A DNA stretch of 64,000 nucleotides from Fennellomyces sp. T-0311. Its lineage: Eukaryota > Mucoromycota > Mucoromycetes > Mucorales > Lichtheimiaceae. Made by a program: the position numbers and the translations under genes. This document shows, piece by piece, positions 10,495 through 23,570 of this stretch (position 1 is the stretch's first letter; each line of letters begins with the position of its first letter). Where the stretch lies: assembly GCA_025266875.1 (NCBI GenBank), contig JALLLT010000021.1, positions 434,001 to 498,000 on the forward strand, written 5' to 3'. The notes under the pieces were generated by a model. It saw only the letters and a program-made list of their open reading frames with translations. It was not told the origin of the DNA and did no database searches.

Positions 10495-13400
10495 ATGTCC
10501 ATGCCAATCCGTTGGTCAGGTTCCAATGACCCTTCACCACAACAGCAACAACAACCAGAACAACCCACGACGCCGCAAGTATATCCGACATTTGGAATAG
10601 AGCAACATTCAAAACCTCCATTACGACCTCTCCAACCTCAACCTTATTTACAACCCGAATCGTTCAATTCTTCGTCTTCTTCATCAGTCCCGACCGCTAA
10701 TTATCCCTATACACAGTATTACCGTGCACCACAGCAGGCTACACAGCCAGCACCAGGTGAATGGCGTGAAGATCGTGCGGATGCCAAACGAATACGTATC
10801 AGTCGCGCGTGGTAAAGAAAACTGAGAGCAAAAGCGCAACTTTACGATTATTAATGGACAAACCAACTGGTTAACAGCGATGGATGTCGACGAAAGAAAA
10901 TTAAATGCGATACAACGGGTCCTGGCGACTCGTGTAAGAACTGTCAACTTGCTCAAGTGGAATGCACGTTCAACGATAGGTATAAATTTTTTTGCCCTGT
11001 TTTGGATGTTTTCGTTGTGGTATGATCGGGAGTCGGGCTGACCATTTACCCGTCCGCTTTTTTAGTGCCAAGAAACGAGGACCACCGAAAGGGTAAAGCG
11101 AAATTAATGTCATGGAAACAATAGGAACTGACCACATTGTTGCTGCTTAGTTACATCGAAGTTCTGGAAAATAGGTTGAAGCGAATGGAGCGAATCCTTG
11201 GCGGACTGGCAGATGAGGAGACATCCGACGAACGGGAAAAGGATATGACGAATCAATCAGAAAAAGGAAATGCCACACCCGTTCAACACGGCTTGGGCGC
11301 CGAAATCGAAGTCAAGCAGGAAGATGTCAATACTTCTTGGAATCATGATCCTTCCGGCCTTTCATCACTCCATAGCACCGGCATTACGCGCTATGTGGGC
11401 GATATGAGCCCATTGCCGTTACTGGCTCAAAAGATCAATTTCGAAGATGCACGCGTCGCCTCCACGATTGGTTTCAAAGTTCGCAAGTTTGGTCAAAGCC
11501 TGTTGTTGTACAAGGAAGAGGATCAGGAACGTGCGCAGGGTGCCAGTGAACGTATGCTCCGCGCAGTCGGTAAACTCAAGCCGGGACAAACGATCAATGG
11601 CATGAACGATTGGATTTATGCAGTGGCGGGCATTGACAGAGTCACAAGCGACCGATTGATGCGTATTTACTTTTTGTATATCCATCCGGGTCTGCCAGTT
11701 ATCAACAAGATCTTGTTTCTGAAACAGTATCGGCGAGAACTGGGCGATTATCCAGCTCCCACTCTGTTATGTTCCATGTATGGTGCTGCGGTCCGATACA
11801 TCAACAATTGCAGATTGTTCGGTGATAAGGTGCTTCCCGAGGAAACTGGTGATTGGGATCTTCGCGAAGGATGGTCCGAAAGTCTGTTTGAACATCTGCT
11901 GGTCTATGTGAAAGGACGGTACGCGCCATGCGTGGCCACCATTCAAGCCTTGGTGATCAGTCAGTTCCATCGAGCTAGTCTGGATGAACGAATGGCAAGC
12001 GGATGGTTATTGAATTCTGCAGCAACGCGGATGGTAAGCATGTATCATCCGGTCTGTTTACCGATATATGCTAATATATACATATATAATACAGGCGCAA
12101 GATCTGGGACTGCATCGATCAAGCGAGGGATGGGATATCCCCGAAAGCGAGAAAGAGACGAGGCGACGATTGTGGTGGTCAGTGTACATTATGGACAAAT
12201 GGTCTGCAGCAGCAACGGGCCGACCGCAAACCATCTTTGACGAAGACTGCGACGAAATTTACCCGAACGAAAGTTCAACGTGGGAAGAGGTGATGGATCA
12301 ACCACCCAAAGATTCGACATCAACAGAACCCCGGTTCCCTTCACTTGATCCGTCGGTAGCACAAAAAGTCAAGGTGGACAAAATTCCCCTTTATCAGCCG
12401 TTTGTGCAACTCGTCAAACTCTCCGAACTGTTGGGTCGCATCTTGCAAGGTCTCTATACCCCTCGCGCCAAACGACACAGCGCTCAGCACGGCAGCGACG
12501 CCATCGTTTCGTATCTCGACAATGCGTTATCCGAATGGCGCGCCAATTTGCCGCCCTCGTTACAGATTTCGACCACAAATGTCAGCAGACTTGATAGTCG
12601 AGGTCATTCTCCCTTGCTATCCATGTCTGGTTTGATCTATTTAACCTACTGCACTTTGCTCGTCCTGTTGCATCGGCCATTCATCGAAAAGGAAAGACAA
12701 GGGCACGATACCAGACTTTCGTTGTCCTCACTGACGATCTGTACCAATGCAGCAACACGGTGCGTCGACATTGCCGAAAAGATGCATTATCGCGATTTCA
12801 TGCTGATATCGTGGAGTTTCTCCATTTACCCGGTGTTCACGGCGTCCTTGATCCACATTTACAATGCGGCGAGTACGGATCATATCGTTGCCGATGTGGC
12901 AAAGTCCAATATCGTCAAGGCAATGAGCGTGATTAAAAGACTCTCCAAGCTGACGCCTGGGGCAGGAAAGTTGTTTGGTATTCTCAAACAGTTGATGGAG
13001 ACGCGCAAGATTTCCGTGGGTGAACATGTCTTGTCTGATATGACCGACGATGATCAACCCATTGCGAATAACAAGGGAAAACGAAAGCGAAGGCAACGTC
13101 GCGCATCTCATTCTCCAACCCAATCCAAGGCAGGATTCAAAATCGGCATGTCGCCTAGGACCTCAGATGTTGGTCGCGGTAGCAGTAGTGCCGGTTCTGT
13201 ATCCCCGTTGCCGGCACATCCTACTACTTCCAATTCCACTACTACTTTACACACTAATAGCAATATCTCTCGCGATCCGCCAGATCGGCCGAGCAGTGCA
13301 GGCTCGACTCCTTCTTCCATCATCAACGGTGACTGGATCAGCGGTCTATGTTCAACCATGGAGCACGACAACACACTACAACGTAAGCTACCTGCTAATT

Positions 13401-13970
13401 GGCTCCTATCTGTTGCGTGTCTAACCCGGTTGTGCAGCCTTACCATCTCAAAAAGATAACAACGATATGCACTCACTACGACAATTCGGGTTACCGATGG
13501 AATCCATGTTTCCATCAGTGGATCAGATACAAGCCATGCCCACAGCCGCAACAACGACTGCTCCCGATATCCAACAACAGCAACAGAACAATCTTGCAGG
13601 AAGCATGATGTTACCATTCCATTCAACCGACAGTTTCCTGTTTGGTATCCCAGATTTCGGGTTCACGACAGCGCAACAAAATCAACCAATGTCACAACCG
13701 ATGGTGCCTTACTCATCTTCCTCTGGATCTATGTACACTGCTACGACCAGGACGCCTTCGTCTGCAGACCAGCAACAACAGAATCAATTCCGAAATCGAC
13801 CTGACAATCCTTTCTGGTCGATGCCTAGCAGCCTGGAGTTGGATGACTGGACGGCGTACCTGTTACCGCAGCAGCAGCAACATGACTCCATACAATCCAT
13901 TGGGTCCTCGGCATCGCAACATGCCTCTAGCGATTCACAACCGTGGAACCCGTCCAACGGTTGGATGTAA
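10495..13970 (+). CDS. Zn2Cys6 fungal-specific transcription factor
   Basis: Model: exons 10495-10811, 10878-10979, 11066-11092, 11151-12033, 12095-13382, 13438-13970; 1049 aa. The N-terminus is glutamine/proline/serine-rich. Splicing exon 1 to 2 creates the binuclear zinc cluster at residues about 106-135: ACDGCRRKKIKCD, then a CKNC and a final Cys in VECTF. A basic linker KKRGPPKGYIEVLENRLKRM follows, giving a short coiled-coil dimerisation element. The fungal-specific middle homology region spans roughly residues 320-520 (YFLYIHPGLPVINK, TRRRLWWSVYIMDKW, GRPQTI). The C-terminal third is Ser/Gln-rich, consistent with an activation domain. It binds DNA in the nucleus and regulates unknown targets. 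Exon 3 is only 27 nt. The gene converges on TOP1 (132 bp between stops). Confidence 0.9.
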
Positions 13971-14102
13971 AAAGTTGCTGCGAGTAAAAAAAATGTAAAA
14001 AGGAGCTCTATGTGTTATTATAGTTTTCGCTTTATTCAAGTGATTTTCCCCAATGTCTAAGTTATCATGCATGCAAATCTAAAACACCTACAGAATAAAC
14101 AG

Positions 14103-16936
14103 TCAGTAACGACGGCCAAACCTTGCACATGAAAACCTTACCCAATTCTCATCAACGCTCTGTGCCCACCTGAACTTCTCTAGCAATGTCTTGTTAAACA
14201 CCTTCTGCACCGGTACGTCGTACTTCTTTGCCCAGGCAAAGCTGATTCTTGGATCGATATAGTTCATCTTGGATGTACTCAACGCAATTTCCTTGTTCTC
14301 CTCCTTATCCGTCGCCTGGATTTTGATGGCAGCGATGCGCTGATCCATCTTTTCGATATTGGCCAACACCTTGTCGACTGTCAGCTTTCCTTTGACTTCG
14401 TAAACGCCCTTCTTTCGTTCCTTGATGAGCCGTTTCTCCATATCATCCACGGCAGCCAAGTTTTCTTTCAATTGCGACTTTGGTAACGGGTTGTTACCCT
14501 CGGCCTTGAGCTTTTCATTCTGCTTGTCGAATTTGATCTGCACCTTTTCGCGTTCCTTGGCTATCAGCTCGGCTTCGTGCGTGGCGATCCATTCGTCGTC
14601 GATGTCGGACTCGTCATCGACGTATGGGCCCTTCTTCTTGTACGACGGGTCAAAGTAGAACAGCGTGTGACGCAGCTTCATTCGCTGGTACTTTAATGCG
14701 CGCGTCTTGTCTTGGATGCGCTCCATCATCTGTCCATGGGACTTGGAGGCGCTCCGCTGATGGTTGCACAGAACGGCAACGTCGCGATTGGCTCGGTTGA
14801 ACGAAAGCATCTTGTCGGGCAACGGGTCAGTCTTGACGGTCAGCTTGTCCAATTGCTGTTGGAAGGTGTGCGAGGCGTTGTATGTACGGAACACCTTGGC
14901 GGACAGTCCAGGCATGCATGAATTCAAATGCTTGTTCAGTCCGGTGGTCTGTTTGCAAAAGGAAAATGAAGTGTAAGCGAAGCACACAGCAGGCACGCAC
15001 ATTGTTGCAGAAGCTCACCGATAATCGATCAAAAATCATGCTGTTGGGGCCGACCTGCTTCTTGAACAGCTTGATGTTCTTGAACACTTGCGGCTCCACC
15101 TCCACGCGGTTCTGGTATCGAATGGAATCCTTACCCAGAAAGTCAAAATGGAGCACATTCGGCGGCTCCAGTTGGATGTGCTCGTATCGCAGCGAGCAGC
15201 AGCCCACGGTATCAGCCTCATCATCGCCCTTTTCATTGCCAGCTCTGAGAGCCAGACGATCAATCAAATACATGGCGGTGGCTCGCTGACGTTTGGCCAT
15301 CTCCTTGTCGTGCAGCTCCTTGGTATAATCCTTTCTGATTTGCTTGACATATTTCTGTATGGCGGTGGTGAGCAGCCGTGCGACATGGAGCAGGTGCAGC
15401 ATTGTTTACCTTGAGCTCGCGGGCCTTGTCGAACTTCTGCATATCACTCTGGCCCTTCCAGGCGGACGACTGGGCCAGAAACACGTACTTGGTGGTTCCG
15501 TTGACGTTCTCCTTCCATGTGGCGAGCCAAGTGGCGGTCTGGTCATGTACGATGTCGGCCCAGCTGTGGCCGGCGGGTGGCTTTGGCACCTCGGCATCCT
15601 CTGATAAATTGAGAGTGACCTGCTCAGGAGCCACACGTTGCTTTCAAGGGAGGTGTTAGAAACTCCGCTCCAACCCCGCCACAGAGGCGATTTTCTGAAT
15701 ACCTTGAGTGTGCCGGTTTTAGGGTGGTCGCCGCGGCCGCGGAACAATCCAGGCGGTTCGATTCTGAAATTGCCAACCTTCTCCTTCCGGCCATCCACAT
15801 ATGCATACAGGTATGGCTCCTCCATCTTGGTCTTTTCTTCCTTGGCTTTCTGCAGCGACACGCGTTATTCTCCGCCCGTGTGCAAACACACACGCCTTTT
15901 CAACCTACCAGCTTCTCATCCTTGGTCATTTGCTTCTTCTTCTCCCGGTCGCGTTCGAACTTCTCCCATATCGGCCGGAAGTCGCATTTCTCAAACGACG
16001 AGATCTTGGGGTTCTATGCACAGCGGTTTAGAGAGAGCAGCCACGGAGAGCACGTTGTATCTGCGCTTACACGGCCATCCTTCTTAAGGACCTCTTGCCA
16101 ATCGCGGAAGAAATTCTTTTGGAAAGTGGGGTTTTTGGCGTGGTCCGATTCCAGCAGAGCTGCAAAGAAGCTGGCCACTTCCTCCGCTTCCGCCGTGAGC
16201 GTCACCGGCTGCCCGTCGTACTTCATCTTGACCCCGTGTGGCTCGTACGACGGCGGGAACAGGACGCCATTGTGTTGCAGCGTCGTCCATTTGATCGAAT
16301 TATCCGTTTCTTCGTCCTTGCCCTTGGATTGTTCCCACCATTTGTACACGTCGTCCGCTTCTTCTTCCTTCTTGACCTTCTTTTCTTTGCTCTTGCGCTT
16401 CGATGCATCGTCATCCAGCCGCGGTCGCTTCGCATCTTCCTTCTTTACCGCAGCAGGCTTCTTTTCCTACTTGTTTTGTTGGTTTCATTGTTGCTCTTTC
16501 TTTGTTTTTTTTTTCCTGCCAAACCTTTTTCAACGATAACTTTTTCCGCCTCTTTGCCTATGCCCCTTTCAATCAGCCTTTGCATAGCGTTTGCTTTATA
16601 TATCATTACCAAAGGTATGCTCTCGTCCTCACTTTCTTGCTTTACCGTGCTACTCCGCTTCGCGTTGCTGGATCGTTGCGCCAGTGGCATATCGTCATCA
16701 CTATCATCTTCTTGCTTTATGAACGAGGACGTGCGCGCGTTGGCTGGATCCGGCGTGTCCGCACTGATGGGCGCTGGGGCGGGTGAGCCGGCATGAACCG
16801 GTGCTATAATTAAAAACCAAAATAATCAGGTTTGATCGATGAAACGATCCAACATGTTAGCCAAAAACATACATGCAGATGTCTTGATTTGTCGGGCTCG
16901 AACAGCCAAGGGTAGGTCATCCTCTGAATCGGACAT
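14103..16936 (-). CDS. TOP1: DNA topoisomerase I (type IB)
   Basis: Model: exons 16936-16873, 16803-16610, 16466-16071, 16013-15909, 15849-15703, 15640-15410, 15354-15019, 14948-14103; 772 aa, close to the usual eukaryotic length. It relaxes supercoils by a transient 3'-phosphotyrosyl nick in the nucleus. The N-terminal about 110 residues are acidic/basic and disordered ([18 protein letters not shown] start). The core begins at VYKWWEQ and includes [49 protein letters not shown] (catalytic Arg), [11 protein letters not shown] and [10 protein letters not shown]. The C-terminal domain carries the nucleophile in [11 protein letters not shown] at about Tyr721, followed by [14 protein letters not shown]. 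All catalytic residues expected by eye are present. The start was chosen because an intron at 16872-16804 joins MSDSEDD to the downstream frame. Confidence 0.95.
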
Positions 16937-17868
16937 TGGGAACAGAGTAAAGAAAGAGAGGAAGAGGTGGGCAAGGCGGAGAGAGCGAGAGCCAGAGAGG
17001 GATAGGCATTCATCAATGCCCAACGTTCAGACAAGTCACGGTGGGGTCAAAGCTATTGGGGTGAGACACCCATCCAATGATATTGAAATTAAGCTGCTCC
17101 CTCACAGTCTGAGAGCATGCGATGTCTAGCTAGCAATATCGCAAGTTAAGTCAAGCTGTTACGCGTTCTTGTATTGTTACTGTTCCGTGCTTTCCTTATG
17201 ATTGCATCCACAATAGCGTTAGCCTTTGTATGGGCATTCGTTCTTATCCTAAACCTAATCACATATCACGGATTTCGCACTATATTGTTTATTATTACGG
17301 ATGGTGTAACAATAACGACAATAAGTGTACTGATATAGGATAAGTGTCGTCTTATTCATTGAATTCATAGGTGGGATCTTCAAAAGCATGTGTTATAGGT
17401 GCTTGATGAACCAAAGCCAAAGTGTTGTTTTTTTCATGGATTCCTTGAGGTAATGTGTAAGATATGTATGAGGAATATCTACACATTATGTAAAGACAAT
17501 GCTGCTTCTATGGGTTAGCCATATATTCTTAGCACTTTGAGATATGTTGAATGACGTAAAATCATTTCTATAGCTGAAGTAGACATGTGCTTCTGTGTCC
17601 GCAAATCGAGATGTCAACGAAGTGGTGTATACGAACCAGCTGCCACAAGCGGATCAACAATAGTTTCAGATATGCTATGTTTAACATACACCCGCTGCAA
17701 GAAATAGCACCAGCAAAGTAGCCATAATTTTTCCTCCAAGCATTATTGCTTTTGGGCTTAGTGAGTGGTTGGAAAGTGCCCCCCCCCAGCCATGTTAATT
17801 GAGTCCAAGTCACGGCACCGCGGTGTACAAAGGGTAAAGAATGAAGCAAATATATTAAGCAAAATTCT
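16937..17868. other. Intergenic between TOP1 start and SNF2 ATPase end
   Basis: The TOP1 leader (about 16937-17015) is CT-rich on the minus strand. The rest is AT-rich, with a run of nine C at 17780-17788. A 93-codon minus-strand frame at 17568-17849 has no recognisable motif and is not called. Confidence 0.5.
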
Positions 17869-20359
17869 TTAGTCCAAGCTTAGTTTCTGGAAAGTATTAG
17901 CAATTGTTTCCACTTGCTCGTCGTTAAGAGTTTTTGCGATCAGTCGCTATTATAAACCGTTACTTCTGGCCTTTGCTGTAACCGATTTCTTCTTACCTGC
18001 TTCTCATACTGCATATTTAGCATGCTGTCCTCAATGGTATTTTTTATAAAGATGCGGTATATGAAAACATCCTTCGTTTGTCCGATACGGTATACTCGAT
18101 CAATGGCCTGGCTCTCCACCGCGTGATTCCACCATACGTCCATCATCTAACAAGCAGGTTAGAACGTAACCAAACCAACCAAATCAAGTCGGTCTTACAA
18201 TTACTCGATTGGCTACAACCAGCTGCAATAAAAGTGGTCAAAAGTTGCGTCTGATATACACAGAAAGAGCCGCTTACGTTCAATCCGACCGATGCACACT
18301 TGGTCGATGCTAGAAGCACTGTAATGTTTGGGTCTTGGTTAAACTGGTACAGAACCTCTTCGCGCGCTTTGAGTGACAGTGAACCGTCGAGTCGTAAGAA
18401 GCGATAGTTGGCTTGTGTCAAGTATCTCTCGATCACGGATAGATACTTTGTAAATTGCGAGAAAATAATGGTCTTGTCCTTGTTATCCGATACGCTTCTG
18501 GCTTCTGCCAGAATATCGAGCATGGCGTTGACTTTTGTACTTGGTACAGTCTTTGATGTAATAGGTTCCATGGGCATATTGTGACGCTTACGCGCTTCCT
18601 CAATTGTATTTTCCAGAGGTATTGGGAATGCAAAGTATAGAATGTTCTTGCATAATGGACACGTCTTGTTGCTCTTATCTTTGTAATCTTCGGTTCGCAC
18701 AGCTTTCCCAAAGCATTTGTGACAGAGAATATGGCCACATTTAATAATCCACTGAGGCTCAAACCTGAACAATTTGCAGTTGTGACACTAGAAAAGTTTT
18801 CATAAGGATTGCTATAAAGATCGGTTTTGAACGCTTTTTCTTTTACCAAGATCTGCTTTTTTTGTGCCGAATTCCACAATTTTTCTGCGATTTTTTCTGG
18901 CTGTGAGCCCTTCTCCACCCTGAAATTTGTAATTCCCAACGTGTTACTGGCCGTATCATGAAGAAAGGTGGGATGTAAACATGCTAGACGTAGTTTAAGC
19001 AGGGTTTCGAACGGCTGACCATCGAGTCAGTCGCTATATTTCAAAAAGGATCGAACACTACTTACCGCATGCATTCGACTCTTCAGTGTTGCTATTTGTT
19101 TGATCTTTTTATAGGCTTTTTTCTTGGTGTCTTCGTCATAACCCCCTTCTTGCAAACTTCGCATGTTAACTCTAATATAGTCCCTCTTCGCATGGTCGGT
19201 CATGGCGCTCTTGCTTATGTAATTGTAAATATTACGTTCGTAGGTCGTGAATTCTGCGTGAATCATTTGTATGCTTTGTTTCGGTAACGATACAATGCAT
19301 TTGCCATCGATTTTCGAGTTTTTCGTTCGTCGAAGCGAGATTTGCTTCACAAGTGCTTGGGCTTCTGTTATTGCCTAAAAAACGCTTAGTGCTGTCATTT
19401 CACTCCATGCTTAGCGTCTTACTTCTTTGTCGAAGCTATCTAGAACGGCTTTCTTTTTGGAAAGTGGTTTACCGATTACGATGTCAAACAGAGATTGGTT
19501 ACAGTAAGGCTCGATCTGCAGGAAATGGACCAAGGGGTACCTGTTAACAGCCAAGTGAGTATTTTCTTTTCTCGCAATTTCAAAAGGTGCGGCTTACAAG
19601 TCCCTAATGCTGTTTTGAACTGGAGTTGCAGTAAGACACCATCGATACCTTCCATGGAGCCTAAAGCAAGATTGCGCCGTGCGTGTCTTGAAATTCTTGA
19701 TGAAATGTGCTTCATCCAAAATAATTCGATGGAAATATATGTCATCCAAAGGACCACCACCACGCCTTTCCGGATCAAAATCAGCACCAACTGTCGAATA
19801 TCCAGTGATAACCACATCGTGATCGATAATATCCTCTGCTAGGCTCGTTCTCCTGAGGCCATGATAAACGAGAACTTTGAGCTGTGGGTTCGTTCTTTGC
19901 ATTATCTCGGTTTCCCATTGTCTAATAATTGCCACTGGCGCAACAATCAATGTGGCTCTGGATCGTTTTAAGCGACTTTTATGCTTTCTGGAATCACTTT
20001 TTGCTGGACGTGACACTATAAGAGCAAGTGCCTGAATGGTCTTTCGATCCATTGCTTTTAGTTACGTCGCATAATTTGCCAATGTTATTTTTCGCGTACC
20101 TTACCAAGACCCATATCATCACATAGGATCCCACCTCTGTTGTCCTTGTTTTTTTCCATCCGGATAAGAAAATCCAACCCGTTTTTTTGATGCTCCAACA
20201 GCTGGACACCGCAAAGTTGCTTTGGTGTCCCAGTTTTCGAACCAACATCAGAGTCCTTTGTCGCGGCTTTTTCCGTGTTGGTGTACTCTTCTTTTTACAT
20301 GGTTGACATCTTTTACCTTCGTTAAATAGAAACTCCATTGGATTCTTGTTGGGCTCCAT
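17869..20359 (-). CDS. SNF2-family ATPase with inserted RING finger (RAD5/RAD16/ULS1/HLTF group)
   Basis: Model with ten exons: 20359-20317, 20266-20100, 20040-19598, 19540-19423, 19374-19066, 19014-18847, 18787-18278, 18222-18199, 18146-17997, 17946-17869; 669 aa. Helicase motif I is CDDMGLGKTIQALAL (splicing between GK and T), motif II LDEAHFIKN, motif III LTATPVQN. A C3HC4 RING (about residues 417-455: CHNC, KCGHILCHKC, CPLC) sits between the two lobes, the hallmark of this subgroup, which couples DNA translocation to ubiquitin/SUMO-linked repair. The C lobe has IIFSQF, RLDGSL, GLNLVVANRV and QAIDRVYRIGQT. It is short: only about 45 residues precede the helicase, lacking HIRAN or long N-terminal regions. 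The first intron (50 nt) has a purine-rich acceptor and resolves an apparent frameshift. Confidence 0.85.
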
Positions 20360-23300
20360 GATGGATTAGTGTTGAAAGCAATTAGTGACAATGATCAAGC
20401 TTGCTGTGTGAAGAAAAATAAACACGAATAAGTGTGGGTTGGATAATGCAATTGAATCGTTCAGCTTCTTTTTTTCTATCGATAGCTGCAGGAACCGACA
20501 GTACGTGAAACCAATCCTTTGTGTCTGTTTTTTAAGACTGCTTATTTATCTAGAACGCGGCCCTATCATTGTTACTTTAGTCCAAAATGACCTTCCTGAT
20601 AAGGAACTTTGACACATTTGATCCATGGCCGATTTCCTCGTGGAAACCGTTCGCACAACTATCCAGCTCTTTATTTTTCAGCAGGTGAAAGATCGAACCC
20701 ATCGTGCTGCTCAATATACTTGAGCAGACTGCATCTCCGATTGTAAATGGCAAGGTAACACAGCTACCGTTCCGACCGATGGGTTGCTATGCCAACGTCG
20801 TCAGGTGGCCATAAAAATGGCTTGTACGTAGCTGGCTGCAGTCGTGACTGGCAGGCGTCTGTAATAGCATTCCAAATGCATATGCAAACGAAGATATAGC
20901 TAGAAGGGTAAGATTTTGTTATAGTATACTTGGTTGGGATATGATAGAACCGAGGTCAATAGATATGCACACTACACTGTTTGAGTTTGAAAATATCATT
21001 TTACTACAGTCACCCCGTCTTTCGTAACAATGATGGGAAATCCCAGTACTTCAACACAAGTGAAATGTACAGTATTTTCAAAAAAGTACTGCCATTATCC
21101 GCAAAGATCAACAACGCCAAGGCCCAATTTTTATTATATAAAATATACAGCGACTTCGATCTTTGGAACGACATTGATTTCTTTGGGTAGCGATATCACT
21201 TTTTGGAAGCACTGTATCATATCCGCTAAACATATCAATTCATATATATTTCCTCACGGTGTATTAATAATATGACTTTGTGAATGGTTAATCCCGTCAG
21301 AATCAAGTAGTTTTCCGGAAGATTATGCGCCTGATGATAATTGAAAGCCACAAGTGACAGCAGAGTATCTGTACAAGATGTCGTATTTGAGAGTAATGTC
21401 CTCCGGAAAAATAAGTCCGAAAGCCCCGCATGGCTATACCAGTGGTACAGTGACTCAATCATGCGTGTTGGTCCCATAAAGTTGTGAGAGTTGCTAAGGT
21501 TATCGTGTTCCGCGGACACAGAGACGGCTAAGCCTATGGCTGGTGAACATACAACTCCTGGAGTAAAAACATCACCAGACTCGACCAGTTCACGGTGCCA
21601 AACCACTACCAGGTGACATTGTGAAGTCGGTAATGCACCGATCGCCAACGATATTACTGCTCATGGATCAAGGGAACCACGGGGGAGGAGTACAATACGT
21701 TTCATATCCATATTAATGCTGGTTGATGACTATATGAAGTAAGTCGCTTGATACCATAATCCGTTTCGTTCTTTGTGATAGCCTTATAAGGCAACTGCCG
21801 TGCTGTATACCTTAGTACCTTGTTTGAGTTACATGTACTTCCGGAATTGCAAGCCGATAGTCCCGTCTATAACCCTGAATCCAGAACCGTGACGTCGATT
21901 GATGATCCAGACTCATAATATTCTCGACAAAGAACCCCGGAAAGCCTCCGTCGTTGATAACTCTTCAATGAAGCGGGTAAACTTTTTTCTTTTGTTATTG
22001 TGAGAGTTTTTTGTATGACTGACTACCAGCACGACAACGCGCTAATTTCGACTGGGATATGTATCAGTTTATTAATCAACATGCTGTTTTCACACGACAA
22101 AGACTTTTATTTTTTGGGAAACTACAACATGGCAAATACGCTTTTGGCAATAAAAAGTGCGATTGCAAATGTGTAAAAGTATATACTTCGTTTACCTTGA
22201 CACTACATAAACGTAGGTTTTGTTTTACATTTAAAACGCCATTTTCCATCATTTAAGTGTTTGAGATTGATAATCTCAAAGCACGGACCTCGCTTAAAAA
22301 TACTCTATATATCCTTAGTGGTACGTACAAATGATAATGATTAAGACCTCGATCATTAAACCCTACTAAAAGTTGACTCTACATAGATTTAAGGACTAGA
22401 CCGGTACCTCGTAGATTTTTAATAGTAATAACTCTCTTCAGCCCAGACTGGAACAACAGCGCTCCTCTCTTTTATTGCTTACTACCTTTGATAATAAATA
22501 GATATGGGTAGAATTGCATTAAGAAAAAGCAGATGATGTGTTATACATAGCCGAAGATAGCCTTTTGCATGATACACGTCTTAACGTAATTGAACTATCT
22601 TGGGCCGGCCCTTTAACACTTTTATGTATACTTACCCTTAACTTCTAAATGAAGACTGCTAAATCAAAGCTTCCTGAAAAGTTAGCAATGGATATACCTA
22701 TAGTTACACGATGTCCGTGACGTTATTTGTATATGTACCATCTCTCCCCTACGGAAGCTCTTTCATATGAAAAAAAAACTGTGGCTTCAAATTACTATGT
22801 ATGACTGCAGAGAATCGTAAGAAGTAATTGTATATATACTCAATCATTGTACGTATATCATTCCAAAACCAAAGCTTAGAGGTCACCATAGATAAAATGT
22901 GGTGCGCGAAATAACTGATAAGAAAAACTCAACGACCACATCGACGAAGCCTTGATAATAAGTGTATAGTTCTGACACCGAGATGCGAAAAGAAGATAAG
23001 CCAAGAACGGAACAGAGAAGCAAATATAACATAGTACACCTGATAGTATAAAGTCGTCATGCATTTTAAAAGCTCCATTCGGTTTCCTTTTTCGACTTGT
23101 CATGCAAGATCGGGTTTAGTGCATATCGTCGTTTCAAAACATTTTCTAAACAATATGGCCCGTGTTATTTACCTATTAAGTACCAGCCGAAGCATAAGCA
23201 GCATTTGACTATGAGAGTCTTACAATTTTCCAATCGAGGCTGAAACAATAACAAGACCTACAGCAAGTCAAAAGAAGTTGGTTACTTTTTTTGTAGGACC

Positions 23301-23477
23301 CCACAAACAGTCATGAGTCATGATTTCTGATCCGAAAAGTTGCTTATGCAAGAAAATAGAAGAGGGGCTCCAGCTACTTACATTACAATCAAGATGAGTA
23401 TTTCGGGGGACAGATATTCTTAAGTACTTTTTTAAAAAGGAAAAACATTTGTGACACGCTAGAAAATTTGTTTGCTG
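20360..23477. other. Gene-poor 3.1-kb stretch
   Basis: No gene supported. A 32-codon frame at 20625-20723 (MADFLVETVRTTIQLF start) looks protein-like but is too short. A 137-codon minus-strand frame at 21235-21648 has no recognisable motif. A TACAGTCACCCCGTC string at 21007 resembles a mariner-type end but no inverted partner was found. The remainder is AT-rich. Confidence 0.5.
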
Positions 23478-23485
23478 TATATAAG
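23478..23485 (+). promoter_or_regulatory. TATA box of the small C2H2 gene
   Basis: TATATAAG lies 86 bp before the ATG at 23571, followed by a CT-rich stretch with ten consecutive T. Spacing and sequence fit a core promoter. Inference. Confidence 0.5.
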
Positions 23486-23570
23486 GGCAACTGTCATCTT
23501 TTTTTCGAGTGCTAATTTATCGCACCTCTTTCATTTCTCTTTTTTTTTTTACCAACGCAAAGTTATCATC

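Noticed and set aside
15724..16796. Long plus-strand frames (271 and 233 codons) across the 5' half of TOP1
   Set aside because: They lie antisense to exons that encode a complete topoisomerase I and show biased Ser/Phe/Leu-rich composition typical of a complementary-strand shadow.
18995..19025. T-arm-like string GGGTTTCGAAC suggesting a tRNA
   Set aside because: It lies inside coding exon 6 of the SNF2 ATPase and has no other tRNA features.
20267..20316. Frameshift near the start of the SNF2 ATPase
   Set aside because: A 50-nt intron joins the two frames in the correct phase; intron length is typical of this window even though the acceptor lacks a pyrimidine tract.
21005..21205. Possible second mariner-type element starting TACAGTCACC
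   Set aside because: The candidate inverse end near 21212 shares only six bases; no convincing inverted repeat.
21235..21648. 137-codon minus-strand frame
   Set aside because: No recognisable motif and no convincing promoter or splice sites; retained only as a note in the gene-poor stretch.
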